Assembly: GCA_963662175.1 (NCBI GenBank) | Contig: OY759222.1 | Coordinates: 3,268,713 to 3,332,712, forward strand | From: Aradus depressus | Taxonomy: Eukaryota; Arthropoda; Insecta; Hemiptera; Aradidae | Direction of reading: 5' to 3' | DNA: 64,000 nt | Shown: piece after piece, positions 31,738 to 44,559 of the stretch | How the letters are laid out: each line of letters starts with the position of its first letter | Position numbering within the stretch: position 1 is the stretch's first letter | The notes under the pieces: generated by a model | What the model was told of the DNA's origin: nothing | The model's database searches: none | The model's input: only the letters and a program-made list of their open reading frames with translations | Translations under genes and position numbers: made by a program

Positions 31738-31799
31738 AAATTTTGATTTTTTTGTTTTTTACACAGAACCTCCATTCCCTTCTACATTACTAAGGTATT

Positions 31800-33020
31800 T
31801 GTTTGATCTCATATATTTTTTGAATGTATTTTTTTTTTTTTCAATAACAGTCGTAAAACTAAAATTAAAGATAAAATTATTACATTCCAACAAAATAAAC
31901 TAAAAAAATGTTTGAGAATTTAACAAAATGATTACTGATGACTTGGGAACATTAACAAAATGAAAATCAGAAGTGTTTCTTAACTTTAAACTGACTAAAT
32001 GAATAACAATGAAGGTACAAATTAAAATTATAACAAGATAATGATAAAAAATCGAATACTCATAATATATAATGACTACAAAAAAAATAAAGAAAAACGT
32101 ACCTATGTTTTTTTAAATATTATCTTTTTCAAAATATACAGAGGAGAAGAAGAGTTTATTATAACAGTGGCATTTACAGAGGTACAAATACAATAAGGTT
32201 CCTTAACCATTACCCTTATACACTAAATACAAAACAAAAATAGTTAATTAAAACAATGCAACTGCTTAAAGTCAATTTTAAAAAATGTTAAAGAAAAAAT
32301 CAAATATAAAGTAACTGAAAAGAACAGAAAACCAATCAATAGACAATCAAAGCAGAGATTATAATTTAAAATAGTGAACGGATATGTTTGTGTTTCTCTC
32401 CCGCAGTTTTCCCTATTTTCTTTACCACAACGTTTTGATTTGTGTCACACTTAAGTTAAAAGTAGTATACATAGACAATAATTTTAAAAACATACTTTTT
32501 TCTTTATTTTTTTATTAAGTGTTCCACAATATCTCTGCAGAAAAGTTAAGTATCATATATGATGACTAAGATTAATGATATGTGTATAAAATAATCATCA
32601 CACTAAATGCATGTGTGGAAACAGAACTGGTTCCAAGGGAAGTACGTAGTGAAAATAAAAATAAAACATATTTATTTAGTATAAATTTCCACAATATGTT
32701 GGTGTTTCTCAAGGTTTAAAGTAGTGCTTTCTAGAATATAGAGCTTGTGATGTCCGGATAACCGACGCTCTCCCATATAGACATCCTCCCTACCATGGCT
32801 CCTCACATCCGTTCCATCTCTCCAGTGATACTCATGTTTATATTATTTTTCGTTGGCTCTGGAGATATTCCAGACTCCCTTCTGGGTATCTTCCTCTCTC
32901 TCTCTCTATTAAGAATAACATTGAAGATATGACTAGATGATGCATTACTATCATCTATATTATAACAAAATTACATTGTGTTGTATGTATTTGGTGCGAA
33001 ATGTATGTATGCGGTAATAT
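31800..33020. other. AT-rich, no gene seen
   Basis: No coding region or structured RNA was recognised on either strand. The sequence is rich in poly-A and poly-T. Confidence 0.5.
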
Positions 33021-33024
33021 ATTT

Positions 33025-33256
33025 ATCTCAGAGTGGGGGTGTGCGCTGCATTCTCACCTAGCGTATATCCTAATCTGGAGGTGTGCGCTGCATTCTCACC
33101 TAGCGTATCCTAATCTGGGGGTGTGCGCTGCATTCTCACCTAGCGTATCCCAATCTGGGGATGTGCGCTGCATTCTCATCTAGCGTATCCTAATCTGGGA
33201 GTGTACGCTGCATTCTCACCTAGCTTACACTAATCTGGGGATGTGCGCTGCATTCT
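33025..33256. repeat. 40-bp tandem repeat, 6 copies
   Basis: GTGCGCTGCATTCTCACCTA recurs at 33041, 33083, 33123 and 33163, with variants at 33203 and 33243, followed by GCGTATCCTAATCTGGGG. Confidence 0.94.
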
Positions 33257-33829
33257 GGAGGGAGACTTTGGTATGAGATCCGAGGAACAACGGTCACACA
33301 GACTTAGGATGTCCAGGAATTGTTTAATTATGATGCTGATGTCATTAAACATGACAAAATTGTAGAAAACCCAATTTGGAATTTAGACATGATTACAAAA
33401 TACCCTATCGGGAAAATAATAAAACTAATATAAATTCGTGCGCAAGACATTCAAATAGCTGGGAAGTGAAGAAAAAAAGTATGTTCTATTTCGAAATTGG
33501 TTGTTAAGAGGTGATTCAATTGAAACAATTTGTCAGCCCCAATCGGCGGCATGACGTTGTAAGAAGGGGCGGTGCTTGTAGAGACCACGCCCCCTAAGAT
33601 CGTCCTACAATGACGTCATGGCTGCCCCATAGCATTGCCAGGCCAGTCTCTCCTTCATCCCTGAGGAAGTGGCCTGGGTTTCTTATATCCATCGTTCTTT
33701 AGTTGTTGCAAAATTTTCGAAAAAATAAAAGGGAATAACATCTCAAAAAAAGGTAACTGCTATTTACAAATATTTATAACTGTAAATAATTTATAAATAT
33801 TGCTACTTTGGGTTATTTATTCACAGACG

Positions 33830-34175
33830 CCTGACATGGAATCCTCATACCAGACTTAAATCGACGATACAAACTCCTATTAAGACTTTTAGACAACAGA
33901 TCGAAACTTACATTAAGTATTAAAAGACTCATTTACAACCAATTACTGAAGCCAATATACTACTAAACCTTCGAATTCTTATAGAATCCAAACCCTACAA
34001 TCCCGTATCCTTTGTAAAATCACAAACGCTCCATTCTACGTCTCAAATGCTATCCTTCACAGTGACCTGCAGATTCCCTTTCCTGTCACCCTAATCCTTT
34101 AGACTTGGCACAAGAACCCTTCCTAATGTTCATGTTCGGAGACTGAGGAGGCAATGGCCTCGAGACCTACTAGTG
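33830..34175 (+). pseudogene. Jockey-like LINE 3' fragment, degenerate
   Basis: Pieces of the C-terminal region seen at 12.6-13.0 kb can be read: a TWNPHTRLK-like start near 33835, then sequence matching the KLTLSIKRLIYNQLLKPI-type block (about 33905-33960), and CGGAGACTGAGGAGGCAATG-GCCTCGAGACCT near 34140 in place of the RRRWPRDL end. Frames are broken. Confidence 0.6.
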
Positions 34176-34299
34176 GATTCAAGACTAATCATCTACAGAC
34201 GTTTTATGTTTCTTTTTCATATATTTTTTTTTTTTGTCATATTGAATGATTTCTCTTTCAACATCCAAGACATTCATTTATTATGTATCATATTAGCAC

Positions 34300-35060
34300 A
34301 TTATATATTGTATAATATACAATATATTATAGTATATATTACATACTATATACTAGCATATATATAGTATATATTATATACTATATACTAGCAGTAATAC
34401 CCGGCGTTGCTCGGGGAACTTTGACTTTTCACCTAATATCTCTCATTCGAATCCAATTCAATTCTTCGACAGTACATTCATGATGTTATAATTTTCAATT
34501 ATTCATATAGAATAAGCCTTATAGTACTTCAACGGCAGACACCACAGCTAGTATCTGCTTAATACCGGTGTACAGAAGAAGAGAAAGCTACATGTGAAAT
34601 TCCTTCAGCTTAATGCACCCCACCCCTCAGGTTCAAAAAGTTGAAACGTCACAACGAATTTTCAAATTTTGTTTTGAAATTACTACATGTGAATTTCCAT
34701 GACAATGCGACCATTAGTTAATGAGCTACCACTATTTATATACTTAAGTCTACCCCCACTATCCTCCCTTTCGTTCAATATCTTGAGAGGTCACAAATCC
34801 TATTCTTCTATTTGGCCTTTAAGAATACTACATGTGAAATTTCATGATAATTCGACCATTAGTTAATGAGCTACCGGTATCTTTATATTTAGGCCTATCC
34901 ACACCACCCCCCCTCCCGTTCAAAATTTTGAGACGCCAAATAGCCTATTATTCAACTGGGGTCATAAGAATGCTACATGTGCAGTTTCATAAAAACCCGT
35001 CGAGCCGTTTGGGCGTGATGCTGGAACAAACAAACAAATAAACCCCGTTTCAGCTTTATT
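34300..35060. mobile_element. Dispersed repeat with ACTACATGTGAAATTTCATG modules
   Basis: It opens with AT-rich palindromic sequence and TACTAGCAGTAATACCCGGC, GTTGCTCGGG. At least three modules of about 130-150 bp follow, each with ACATGTGAAATT(C/T)CATGA, CGACCATTAGTTAATGAGCT and ACCCCCCCTCCCGTTCAAAA. It ends CGAGCCGTTTGGGCGTGATG, then ACAAACAAACAAATAAAC. The same modules recur at 49.5-50.35 kb. The class is not certain; the end resembles insect RTE-type LINE or derived non-autonomous tails. Confidence 0.55.
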
Positions 35061-38000
35061 AACATAGATTTCTTCCTTGATAATTTTAGTTGGAGCCAAA
35101 CGGAAACGTATTTTTTCTTTATATTTGGTGTCTACTCAGCTCAGGATTGCAAGTTGGAAATCTAGACGGGGCTCTTAGTTGTTTTAACTGACTTATATTA
35201 TTTATTTTTTTAAATATCCTTGAGCACGTCGTCCTTCGGATGGGACTTTCCCGATACGTCTGAATTTGTCTTTGGTTGACCATCTTCATTTATGGTCGCT
35301 GCCTATCTACCAACATTGCTGTATTAATTTGTTTTTCAGAAAATATGTCAACACGGTACCTCAAAGCCCACTTATATTCCACATTTCTTCCTTGATAATT
35401 TTAGTTGGAACCAAACGGTAACTTATTTTATCTTACATATGGAGTCTATCGAGCTCAGGATCGCCACTTAGAAATCTAGCAAAAGCATTTAGGTCAAATG
35501 TTTTAATCGAGAAGATAAAAATAAATTTGAGCACGTCGTCCTTCGGATTGGACTTTAGGCTATGATCGAGGGCCTTTTTGTATGTCAGGTGCACGATAAT
35601 GAGTCGTATGTTATGTAACTAAACCTAGGTAGCTAAAATTTCACTTAGGTTCAAAAAACCTTGAGCACGTCGTCCTGCGGATTGGACTTTAGGCTAAGAT
35701 CGAAAGCTTTTTTGTATGTCAGGTGCTCGATAATGAGTCGTATATTATGTAATTAAACCTAGGTAGCTAAAATTTCACTTAGGTTCAAAAAACCTTGAGC
35801 ACGTCGTCCTGCGGATGGGACTTTCTCGATATATCTGAATCTGTCTATCAGTTTTAACAAATATTAAATCTATAAACCGTTAAAAAGCGAGAAATTTGAA
35901 GAATGGTATTTAGCCCGACTTTTTTCGAAAAACATTTTTATTTCAACTTTGTGTAGGATTCAGATATCCCGGTTGTTCATCAGTTTTAACAAATATTAAA
36001 TCTAAAAACCGTTTAAAAGCGAGAAATTTGAAGAATGGAGTTTACCGAGCTCAGGATCGCCATTTAGAAATCTAGTCAAGTCACTTAGGTCAGATAATTT
36101 AGTCGGGAAGATAAAAATAAATTTGAGCACGTCGTCCTTCGGATTGGACTTTAAGCTATGATCGAGGGCCTGTTCGTATGTCAGGTACTCAATAATGAGT
36201 CGTATGTTATGTATCTAAACCTGGATAGCTCAAATTTCACTTAGGTTAAAAATAACCTTGAGCACGTCGTCCTTCGGATGGGACTTTCCCGATATATCTG
36301 AATCTGTCCATCAGTTTTAACAAATATTAAATCTATAACCCGTTAAAAAGCAGGAAATTTGAAGAATGGTATTTAGCCCGACTTTTTTCGAAAAACATTT
36401 TTATTTCAACTTTGTGTAGGATTCAGATATCCCGGTTGTTCATCAGTTTTAACAAATATTAAATCTAAAAACCGTTTAAAAGCGAGAAATTTGAAGAATG
36501 GAGTTTACCGAGCTCAGGATCGCCATTTAGAAATCTAGTCAAGTCACTTAGGTCAGATGTTTTAGACGGGAAGATAAAAATAAATTTGAGCACGTCGTCC
36601 TTTGGATTGGACTTTAAGCTATGATCGAGGGCCTGTTCGTATGTCAGGTACTCAATAATGAGTCGTATGTTATGTATCTAAACCTGGGTAGTTGAAATTT
36701 CATTTACGTTAAAAATTACTTGAGCACGTCGTCCTTCGGATGGGACTTTCCCGATACATCTGAATCTTTCTTTGGTTGACCATCTTCGTTTCTGGATGCC
36801 TATCTACCAACATAGCTGTATTAATTTGTTTTTCAGAAAATATGTCAAAACGGTACCTCAAAGCCCACTTATATTCCACATTTCTTCCTTGATAATTTTA
36901 GTTGGAACCAAACGGTAACTTATTTTATCATACATATGGAGTCTATCGAGCTCAGGATCGCCACTTAGAAATCTAGCCAAGGCACTTAGGTCAGATGTTT
37001 TAATCGGGAAGATAAAAATAAATTTGAGCCCGTCGTCCTTCGGATTGGACATTAGGCTAGGATCGAGGGCCTTTTTGTATGTCAGGTGCTCGATAATGAG
37101 TCGTATGTTATGTAACTAAACCTGGGTAGCTAAAATTTCACTTAGGTTAAAAATAACCTTGAGCATGTCGTCCTTCGGATGTGACTTTCCCGATATATCT
37201 GAATCTGTCTATCAGTTTTAACAAATATTAAATCTATAACCCGTTAAAAAGCTGGAAATTTGAAGAATGGTATTTAGCCCGACTTTTTTCGAAAAACATT
37301 TCTATTTCGATTTTGTGTAGGATTCAGATATCCCGGTTGTTCATCACTATTAATAAATATTAAATCTAAAAACCGTTTAAAAGCTAGAAATTTGAAGAAT
37401 GGAGTCTACCGAGCTCAGGATCGCCATTTAGAAATCTAGCCGTCACTTAGCTCAGATGTTTTAATCGGAAAGATAAAAATAAATTTGAGCACGTCGTCCT
37501 TCGGATTGGACTTTAGACTATGATCGAGGGCCTTTTTGTATGTCAGGTGCTCGATAATGAGTCGTATGTTATGTAACTAAACCTGGGTAGCTAAAATTTC
37601 ACTTAGGTTAAAAATAACCTTGAGCATGTCGTCCTTCGGATGTGACTTTCCCGATATATCTGAATCTGTCTATCAGTTTTAACAAATATTAAATCTATAA
37701 CCCGTTAAAAAGCTGGAAATTTGAAGAATGGTATTTAGCCCGACTTTTTTCGAAAAACATTTCTATTTCGATTTTGTGTAGGATTCAGATATCCCGGTTG
37801 TTCATCAGTATTAACAAATATTAAATCTAAAAACCGTTTAAAAGCTAGAAATTTGAAGAATGGAGTCTACCGAGCTCAGGATCGCCATTTAGAAATCTAG
37901 CCGTCACTTAGCTCAGATGTTTTAATCGGAAAGATAAAAATAAATTTGAGCACGTCGTCCTTCGGATTGGACTTTAGACTATGATCGAGGGCCTTTTTGT

Positions 38001-38593
38001 ATATCAGGTGCTCGATAATGAGAAGTATGTTATGTACCTAAACCTGGGTAGCTAAAATTTCACTTAGGTTCATTAAACCTTGAGCACGTCGTCCTTCGGA
38101 TGGGACTTTCCCGATACATCTGAGTCTGTCTATCAGTTTTAACAAATATTAAATCTATAACCCGTTAAAAAGCTGGAAATTTGAAGAATGGTATTTAGCC
38201 CGACTTTTTTCGAAAAACATTTCTATTTCAACTTTCTGTAGGATTCAGATATCCCGGTTGTTCATCAGTTTTAACAAATATTAAATCTAAAAACCGTTTA
38301 AAAGCTTGAAATTTGAAGAATGGAGTCTTCCGAGCTCAGGATCGCCATTTAGAAATCTAGCCAAGTCACTTAGCTCAGATGTTTTAATCGGAAAGATAAA
38401 AATAACATTGAGCACGTCGTCCTTCGGATTGGACTTTAGATTATGATCGAGGGCCTTTTTGTATATCAGGTGCTCGATAATGAGTCGTATGTTATGTACC
38501 TAAACCTGGGTAGCTAAAATCTCACTTAGGTTCATTAAACCTTGAGCACGTTGTCCTTCGGATGGGACTTTCCCGATACATCTGAATCATTCT

Positions 38594-40200
38594 TTGGTTG
38601 ACCATCTTCGTTTCTCGATGCTGCCTATCTACCAACATAGCTGTATTAATTTGTTTTTCAGAAAATATGTCAAAACGGTACCTCAAAGCCCACTTAGAAA
38701 TCTAGCCAAGGCACTTAGGTCAGATATTTTAATCGGGAAGATAAAAATAAATTTGAGCACGTCGTCCTTCGGATTGGACATTAGGCTATGATCGAGGGCC
38801 TTTTTGTATGTCAGGTGCTCGATAATGAGTCGTATGTTATGTACCTAAACCTGGGTAGCTGAAATTTCACTTAGGTTAGAAATAACCTTGAGCACGTCGT
38901 ACTTCGGATGGGACTTTCCCGATACATCTGAATCTGTCTATCAGTTTTAACAAATATTAAATCTATAAACCGTTAAAAAGCAGGAAATTTGAAGAATGGT
39001 ATTTAGCCCGACTTTTTCCGAAAAACATTTCTATTTCAACTTTGTGTAGGATTCAGATATCCCGGTTGTTCATCAGTTTTAACAAATATTAAATCTAAAA
39101 ACCGTTTAAAAGCTAGAAATTTTAAGAATGGAGTCTACCGAGCTCAGGATCACCATTTAGAAATCTAGCCAAGTCACTTAGCTCAGATGTTCTAATCGGA
39201 AAGATAAAAATAAATTTGAGCACGTCGTCCTTCGGATTGGACTTTAGATTATGATCGAGGGCCTTTTTGTATATCAGGTGCTCGATAATGAGTCGTATGT
39301 TATGTACCTAAACCTGGGTAGCTAAAATCTCACTTAGGTTCATTAAACCTTGAGCACTTTGTCCTTCGGATGGGACTTTCCCGATACATCTGAATCATTC
39401 TTTGGTTGACCATCTTCGTTTCTCGATGCTGCCTATCTACCAACATAGCTGTATTAATTTGTTTTTCAGAAAATATGTCAAAACGGTACCTCAAAGCCCA
39501 CTTAGAAATCTAGCCAAGGCACTTAGGTCAGATATTTTAATCGGGAAGATAAAAATAAATTTGAGCACGTCGTCCTTCGGATTGGACATTAGGCTATGAT
39601 CGAGGGCCTTTTTGTATGTCAGGTGCTCGATAATGAGTCGTATGTTATGTACCTAAACCTGGGTAGCTGAAATTTCACTTAGGTTAGAAATAACCTTGAG
39701 CACGTCGTACTTCGGATGGGACTTTCCCGATACATCTGAATCTGTCTATCAGTTTTAACAAATATTAAATCTATAAACCGTTAAAAAGCAGGAAATTTGA
39801 AGAATGGTATTTAGCCCGACTTTTTCCGAAAAACATTTCTATTTCAACTTTGTGTAGGATTCAGATATCCCGGTTGTTCATCAGTTTTAACAAATATTAA
39901 ATCTAAAAACCGTTTAAAAGCTAGAAATTTTAAGAATGGAGTCTACCGAGCTCAGGATCACCATTTAGAAATCTAGCCAAGTCACTTAGCTCAGATGTTC
40001 TAATCGGAAAGATAAAAATAAATTTGAGCACGTCGTCCTTCGGATTGGACTTTAGATTATGATCGAGGGCCTTTTTGTATATCAGGTGCTCGATAATGAG
40101 TCGTATGTTATGTACCTAAACCTGGGTAGCTAAAATCTCACTTAGGTTCATTAAACCTTGAGCACGTCGTCCTTCGGATGGGACTTTCCCGATACATCTG
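38594..40200. repeat. 808-bp higher-order duplication in the macrosatellite
   Basis: The segment starting near 38594 is repeated 808 bp later (39402 onward), with very few differences over the stretch I compared, for example CACGTTGTCC against CACTTTGTCC. Confidence 0.85.
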
Positions 40201-41589
40201 AATCTGTCTATCAGTTTTAACAAATATTAAATCTATAAACCGTTAAAAAGCAGGAAATTTGAAGAATGGTATTTAGCCCGACTTTTTTCGAAAAACATTT
40301 TTATTTCGATTTTGTGTAGGATTCAGATATCCCGGTTGTTCATCAGTATTAACAAATATTAAATCTAAAAACCGTTTAAAAGCTAGAAATTTGAAGAATG
40401 GAGTCTACCGAGCTCAGGATCGCCATTTAGAAATCTAGCCAAGTCACTTAGCCCAGATGTTTTAATCGGAAAGATAAAAATAAATTCGAGCACGTCGTCC
40501 TTCGGATTGGACTTTAGACTATGATCGAGGGCCTTTTTGTATATCAGGTGCTCGATAATGAGTAGTATGTTATGTACCTAAACCTGGGTAGCTAAAATTT
40601 CACTTAGGTTCATTAAACCTTGAGCACGTCGTCCTTCGGATGGGACTTTCCCGATACATCTGAGTCTGTCTATCAGTTTTAACAAATATTAAATCTATAA
40701 ACCGTTAAAAAGCAGGAAATTTGAAGAATGGTATTTAGCCCGACTTTTTTCGAAAAACATTTCTATTTCAACGTTGTGTAGGATTCAGATATCCCGGTTG
40801 TTCATCAGTTTTAACAAATATTAAATCTAAAAACCTTTTAAAAGCTAGAAATTTTAAGGGTGGAGTCTACCGAGCTCAGGATCGCCATTTAGAAATCTAG
40901 CCAAGTCACTTAGGTCAGATGTTTTAATCGGGAAGATAAAAATAAAATTGAGCACGTCGTCCGTCGGATTGGACTTTAAGCTATGATCGAGGGCCTTTTC
41001 GTATGTCAGGTACTCGATAATGAGTCGTATGTTATGTACCTAAACCTGGGTAGCTGAAATTTCACTTAGGTTAGAAATAACCTTGAGCACGTCGTCCTTC
41101 GGATGGGACTTTCCCGATACATCTGAATCTGTCTATCAGTTTTAACAAATATTAAATCTATAAACCGTTAAAAAGCAGGAAATTTGAAGAATGGTATTTA
41201 GCCCGACTTTTTTCGAAAAACATTTTTATTTCAACTTTGTGTAGGATTCAGATATCCCGGTTGTTCATCAGTTTTAACATACAGTCAGTAACAAAAATGT
41301 TCGGACGGTTTGATTTTTCAATAAAAAATTAGAATAATTAAATGCAAAAGTAATAAAAAATAATTTAAAAAAATAATTAAAGCCATTTTTCAATCAAGAA
41401 TAAGAATTCAAAAGTGGGTTAGGATAAAGGAAAAACAGCTTTGATTAGAACAAATAAATATTTTAATTTAATAAATTTTATAACAAGTAATGTAGGTAAC
41501 AAAAATTTTCGGACAAAAATGTAAACAACTATAAATAAATTCAATGTTTTTTTTACGATTTCACAAATTCAAAAACCATTATGTTAATT

Positions 41590-42187
41590 AATATTTGGTT
41601 GGGTACCCTTTTTGTGTAATAACATCTTTCATTCGATTCGGCATTGATGATGAAACTAATTTTTTGGTGAAATTTGGAGATATTTTACCCCACTCTTCTA
41701 ATAACTTTTGTTTCAATTCGTTTTTTGAAGCATTGGGTGTTAATCGAATTTTCCTGTGGAGCTCACCCCATACGTGTTCAATTGGGTTGAGATCGGGCGA
41801 TTGGGGGGGGGTTTCATAACTTTAAGGGCAGTTATACAAAAGCCAAGTACGTACCAATTCATAGGTGTGTTTCGGATCGTTGTCTTGGTAAAAATGAAAA
41901 GTCCGTAAAATCCCAAGTTTTTCAGCACTCTTTTTCAAATTGCTCCTTAGTAATTCGGCATGAACTTTTCCAGTCATGGTGGTTTCAATGAAAACCAGTT
42001 CACCAATTCCACTAGACGCCATACACCCCCACACCATCACTGAGCCACCCCCATGTTTTACTATTGGTTTTAAATTTTTTGGATTCAGCTCCTCATTACG
42101 CCTTCTCCAAATTTTGTCGCGACTGTCGGGACTAAATATATTAAACTTACATTCAAAAGTATTTGCTTGCAATAGAACAAACCGCAA
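41590..42187 (-). pseudogene. Tc1 transposase, C-terminal part
   Basis: The - strand encodes KFNIFSPDSRDKIWRR, then KHGGGSVMVWGCMASSG, and FYQDNDPKHT with the second catalytic Asp of a DD34E triad. After a frameshift near 41815-41830 come PDLNPIEHVWGEL-like codons holding the final catalytic Glu, and a tail to about 41590. The first catalytic Asp region (upstream of KFNIF) is lost at the insertion point. The enzyme would be inactive. Confidence 0.85.
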
Positions 42188-42599
42188 TAATAAAATATTC
42201 TTGTATCTTGTAACTCTTCACAACATAAAAAGAAATCTCAGGTCATGTAATGTCAGAAAACTAGATTTTTGTGATATGACGTTGGAAGAGAGCGACAGCA
42301 GCGCTGACCCTCGGCAGAAACCGTCCCTTCCCCCTACTCTATCCCCTCCACCTTCCCTCTAAAGAAACTAAGTACCCAATTTTTCTAATTTAAACGTTTT
42401 TTCTCCGATATTTCGACAAATAAATGTTTCCAGATCATGTCCGTTTACTTCCATGTAATATATGAATACATATACTATTACTTTACTTTTGTTTACTTCC
42501 CTATACATATAATATATGTATACATAATAATATGTACTAAAAATTTTGTAATCGTGTGAACATCAGAGATCAATTGCATGCGTGTGTTTATGTGAGAGC

Positions 42600-42705
42600 T
42601 CAAACGCTTTGACCTGACATCGTACAGGCCCATGACCATCGCTTAACATCCCATCCGAAGGACGGAGTGCTTAAGTTTATTTTACCTCGCAGATGAATGA
42701 CATTA
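42600..42705 (-). mobile_element. tRNA-derived SINE body fragment inside Tc1
   Basis: CACCATCGCTTAAC-like sequence, CATCCCATCCGAAGGACGGA and GTGCTTAAGTTTATTTTACC match the middle of the SINE family in reverse. It lies within the block that splits the transposase gene. Confidence 0.75.
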
Positions 42706-43134
42706 CTCCAAAAAATTTCTGAATGATTCTGGAACTCTTTTGCGAAGCTCAATCTTTTTTTTATATTTTTTTCACTCACAAACGGTTTTTGGTACTCTCC
42801 CATTATATCCTGCTTCTTTTAGAATTCTTCGAACATTTTGTGGGTGAACTTTCTTTCCCGTTTCTCTGTATACCTCGGCGACGATCTGAGGTGCACTCCT
42901 CGAGGGCTTGTTTTTAATTTTCCGGACAACGCTACACCTTTCTCGGTCGTTTAATACTCTTGGACGGCCAGAGGAAGATTTCAAATCTATCCGATCCTCG
43001 TGCTTATACCTTCGAATTACATCGGCTACGGTGCTTTTACTCCGGCCTACCATACCACCGATTTTGCGGACACTTAATCCTTTTTCATAATTAAAAATTA
43101 TTATCTGTTGAACTTCAAAAGATGTTCGACCCAT
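42706..43134 (-). pseudogene. Tc1 transposase, N-terminal HTH part
   Basis: It starts MGRTSFEVQQIIIF and carries the paired-like helix-turn-helix region: EKGLSVRKIGGMVGRSKSTV, a GRPRVLNDRER-type AT-hook-like linker, and a second helical segment (SAPQIVAEVYRETGKKVHPQ, then VRRILKEAGY). After VPKTVCE the frame shifts to EKNIKKRLSFAKEF and stops matching at FWSNVI, where the insertion begins. This part would bind the inverted repeats. Confidence 0.88.
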
Positions 43135-44559
43135 CTTGACAGCAGGAAATACAAATAACTACTGAATGCAGTAATAGAAGGATATAAACACACTTCATTT
43201 GTTCGGTATTAGCGGTTGGTTGAGAAGGGATTAAAGATCATGATCAGAGTCGCATTTGTTTACAAAACAAACAACAGGTGTCCAGAAAATTTTGTTACGT
43301 GAATTTCTTGTCTTCAATTATTAATGCAAAATTTCCTATTAGCTGTAAATGTTTAAATAATTGTTTTACGGCGTTTTGAAATGATTGATGATCTCGAAAT
43401 TTAAAACTTTGCTTGAATTAAATATTTTGCCATATAACTATGTGTAACTGCAAAAGAAAAACAAAATTATAAATAGTCCGAAAATTTTTGTTACCTACTG
43501 ATTGTATATTAAATCTAAAAACCGTTTAAAAGCTAGAAATTTTAAGGGTGGAGTCTACCGAGCTCAGGATCGCCATTTAGAAATCTAGCCAAGTCACTTA
43601 GCTCAGATGTTTTAATCGGGAAGATAAAAATAAATTTGAGCACGTTGTCCTTCGGATGGGACTTTCCCGATACATCTGAATCTTTCTTTGGTTGACCATC
43701 TTCGTTTCTCGATGCTGCCTATCTACCAACATAGCTGTATTAATTTGTTTTTCAGAAAATATGTCAAAACGGTACCTCAAAGCCCACTTATATTCCACAT
43801 TTCTTCCTTGATAATTTTAGTTGGAACCAAACGGTAATTTATTTTATCATACATATGGAGTCTATCGAGCTCAGGATCGCCACTTAGAAATCTAGCCAAG
43901 GCACTTAGGTCAGATGTTTTAATCGGGAAGATAAAAATAAATTTGAGCACGCCGTCCTTCGGATTGGACATTAGGCTATGATCGAGGGCCTTTTTGTATG
44001 TCAGGTGCTCGATAATGAGTCGTATGTTATGTAACTAAACCTGGGTAGCTAAAATTTCACTTAGGTTCATTAAACCTTGAGCACGTCGTCCTTCGGATGG
44101 GACTTTCCCGATATATCTGAATCTGTCTATCAGTTTTAACAAATATTAAATCTATAACCCGTTAAAAAGCTGGAAATTTGAAGAATAATATTTAGCCCGA
44201 CTTTTTTCGAAAAACATTATTATTTCAACTTTGTGTAGGATTCAGATATCCCGGTTGTTCATCAGTTTTAACAACTATTAAATCTAAAAACCGTTTAAAA
44301 GCTAGAAATTTTAAGAATGGAGTCTACCGAGCTCAGGATCGCCATTCAGATATCTAGCCAAGTCACTTAGCTCAGATGTTTTAATCGGAAAGATAAAAAT
44401 AAATTTGAGCACGTCGTCCTTCGGATTGGACTTTAGATTATGATCGAGGGCCTTTTTGTATATCAGGTGCTCGATAATGAGTCGTATGTTATGTACCTAA
44501 ACCTGGGTAGCTAAAATCTCACTTAGGTTCATTAAACCTTGAGCACGTTGTCCTTCGGA

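Larger units (their letters stand above)
31538..31788. mobile_element. 251-bp palindrome of Penelope-like type
   Basis: The left arm (31538-31645) and right arm (about 31677-31788) are near-perfect reverse complements around a loop of about 30-35 bp. The arms end AATGTAGAAGG and CCTTCTACATT. Each arm carries one hammerhead-like motif pointing toward its own end. Penelope-like retroelements often leave inverted copies of their terminal repeats, which fits. No reverse transcriptase lies nearby. Confidence 0.65.
41282..43504 (-). mobile_element. Tc1/mariner transposon inserted in the macrosatellite
   Basis: Termini CAGTCAGTAACAAAAATGTT and the reverse complement of AATTTTTGTTACCTACTGATTG form an inverted repeat of about 25-29 bp ending in CGGAC. 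TA at 41280-41281 and 43505-43506 is the target duplication. The interrupted satellite site (AACATATATTAAATC) exists uninterrupted at 45502 and 47197. The transposase is broken, and an extra block of about 500 bp with a SINE fragment lies at about 42190-42705. Confidence 0.92.
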
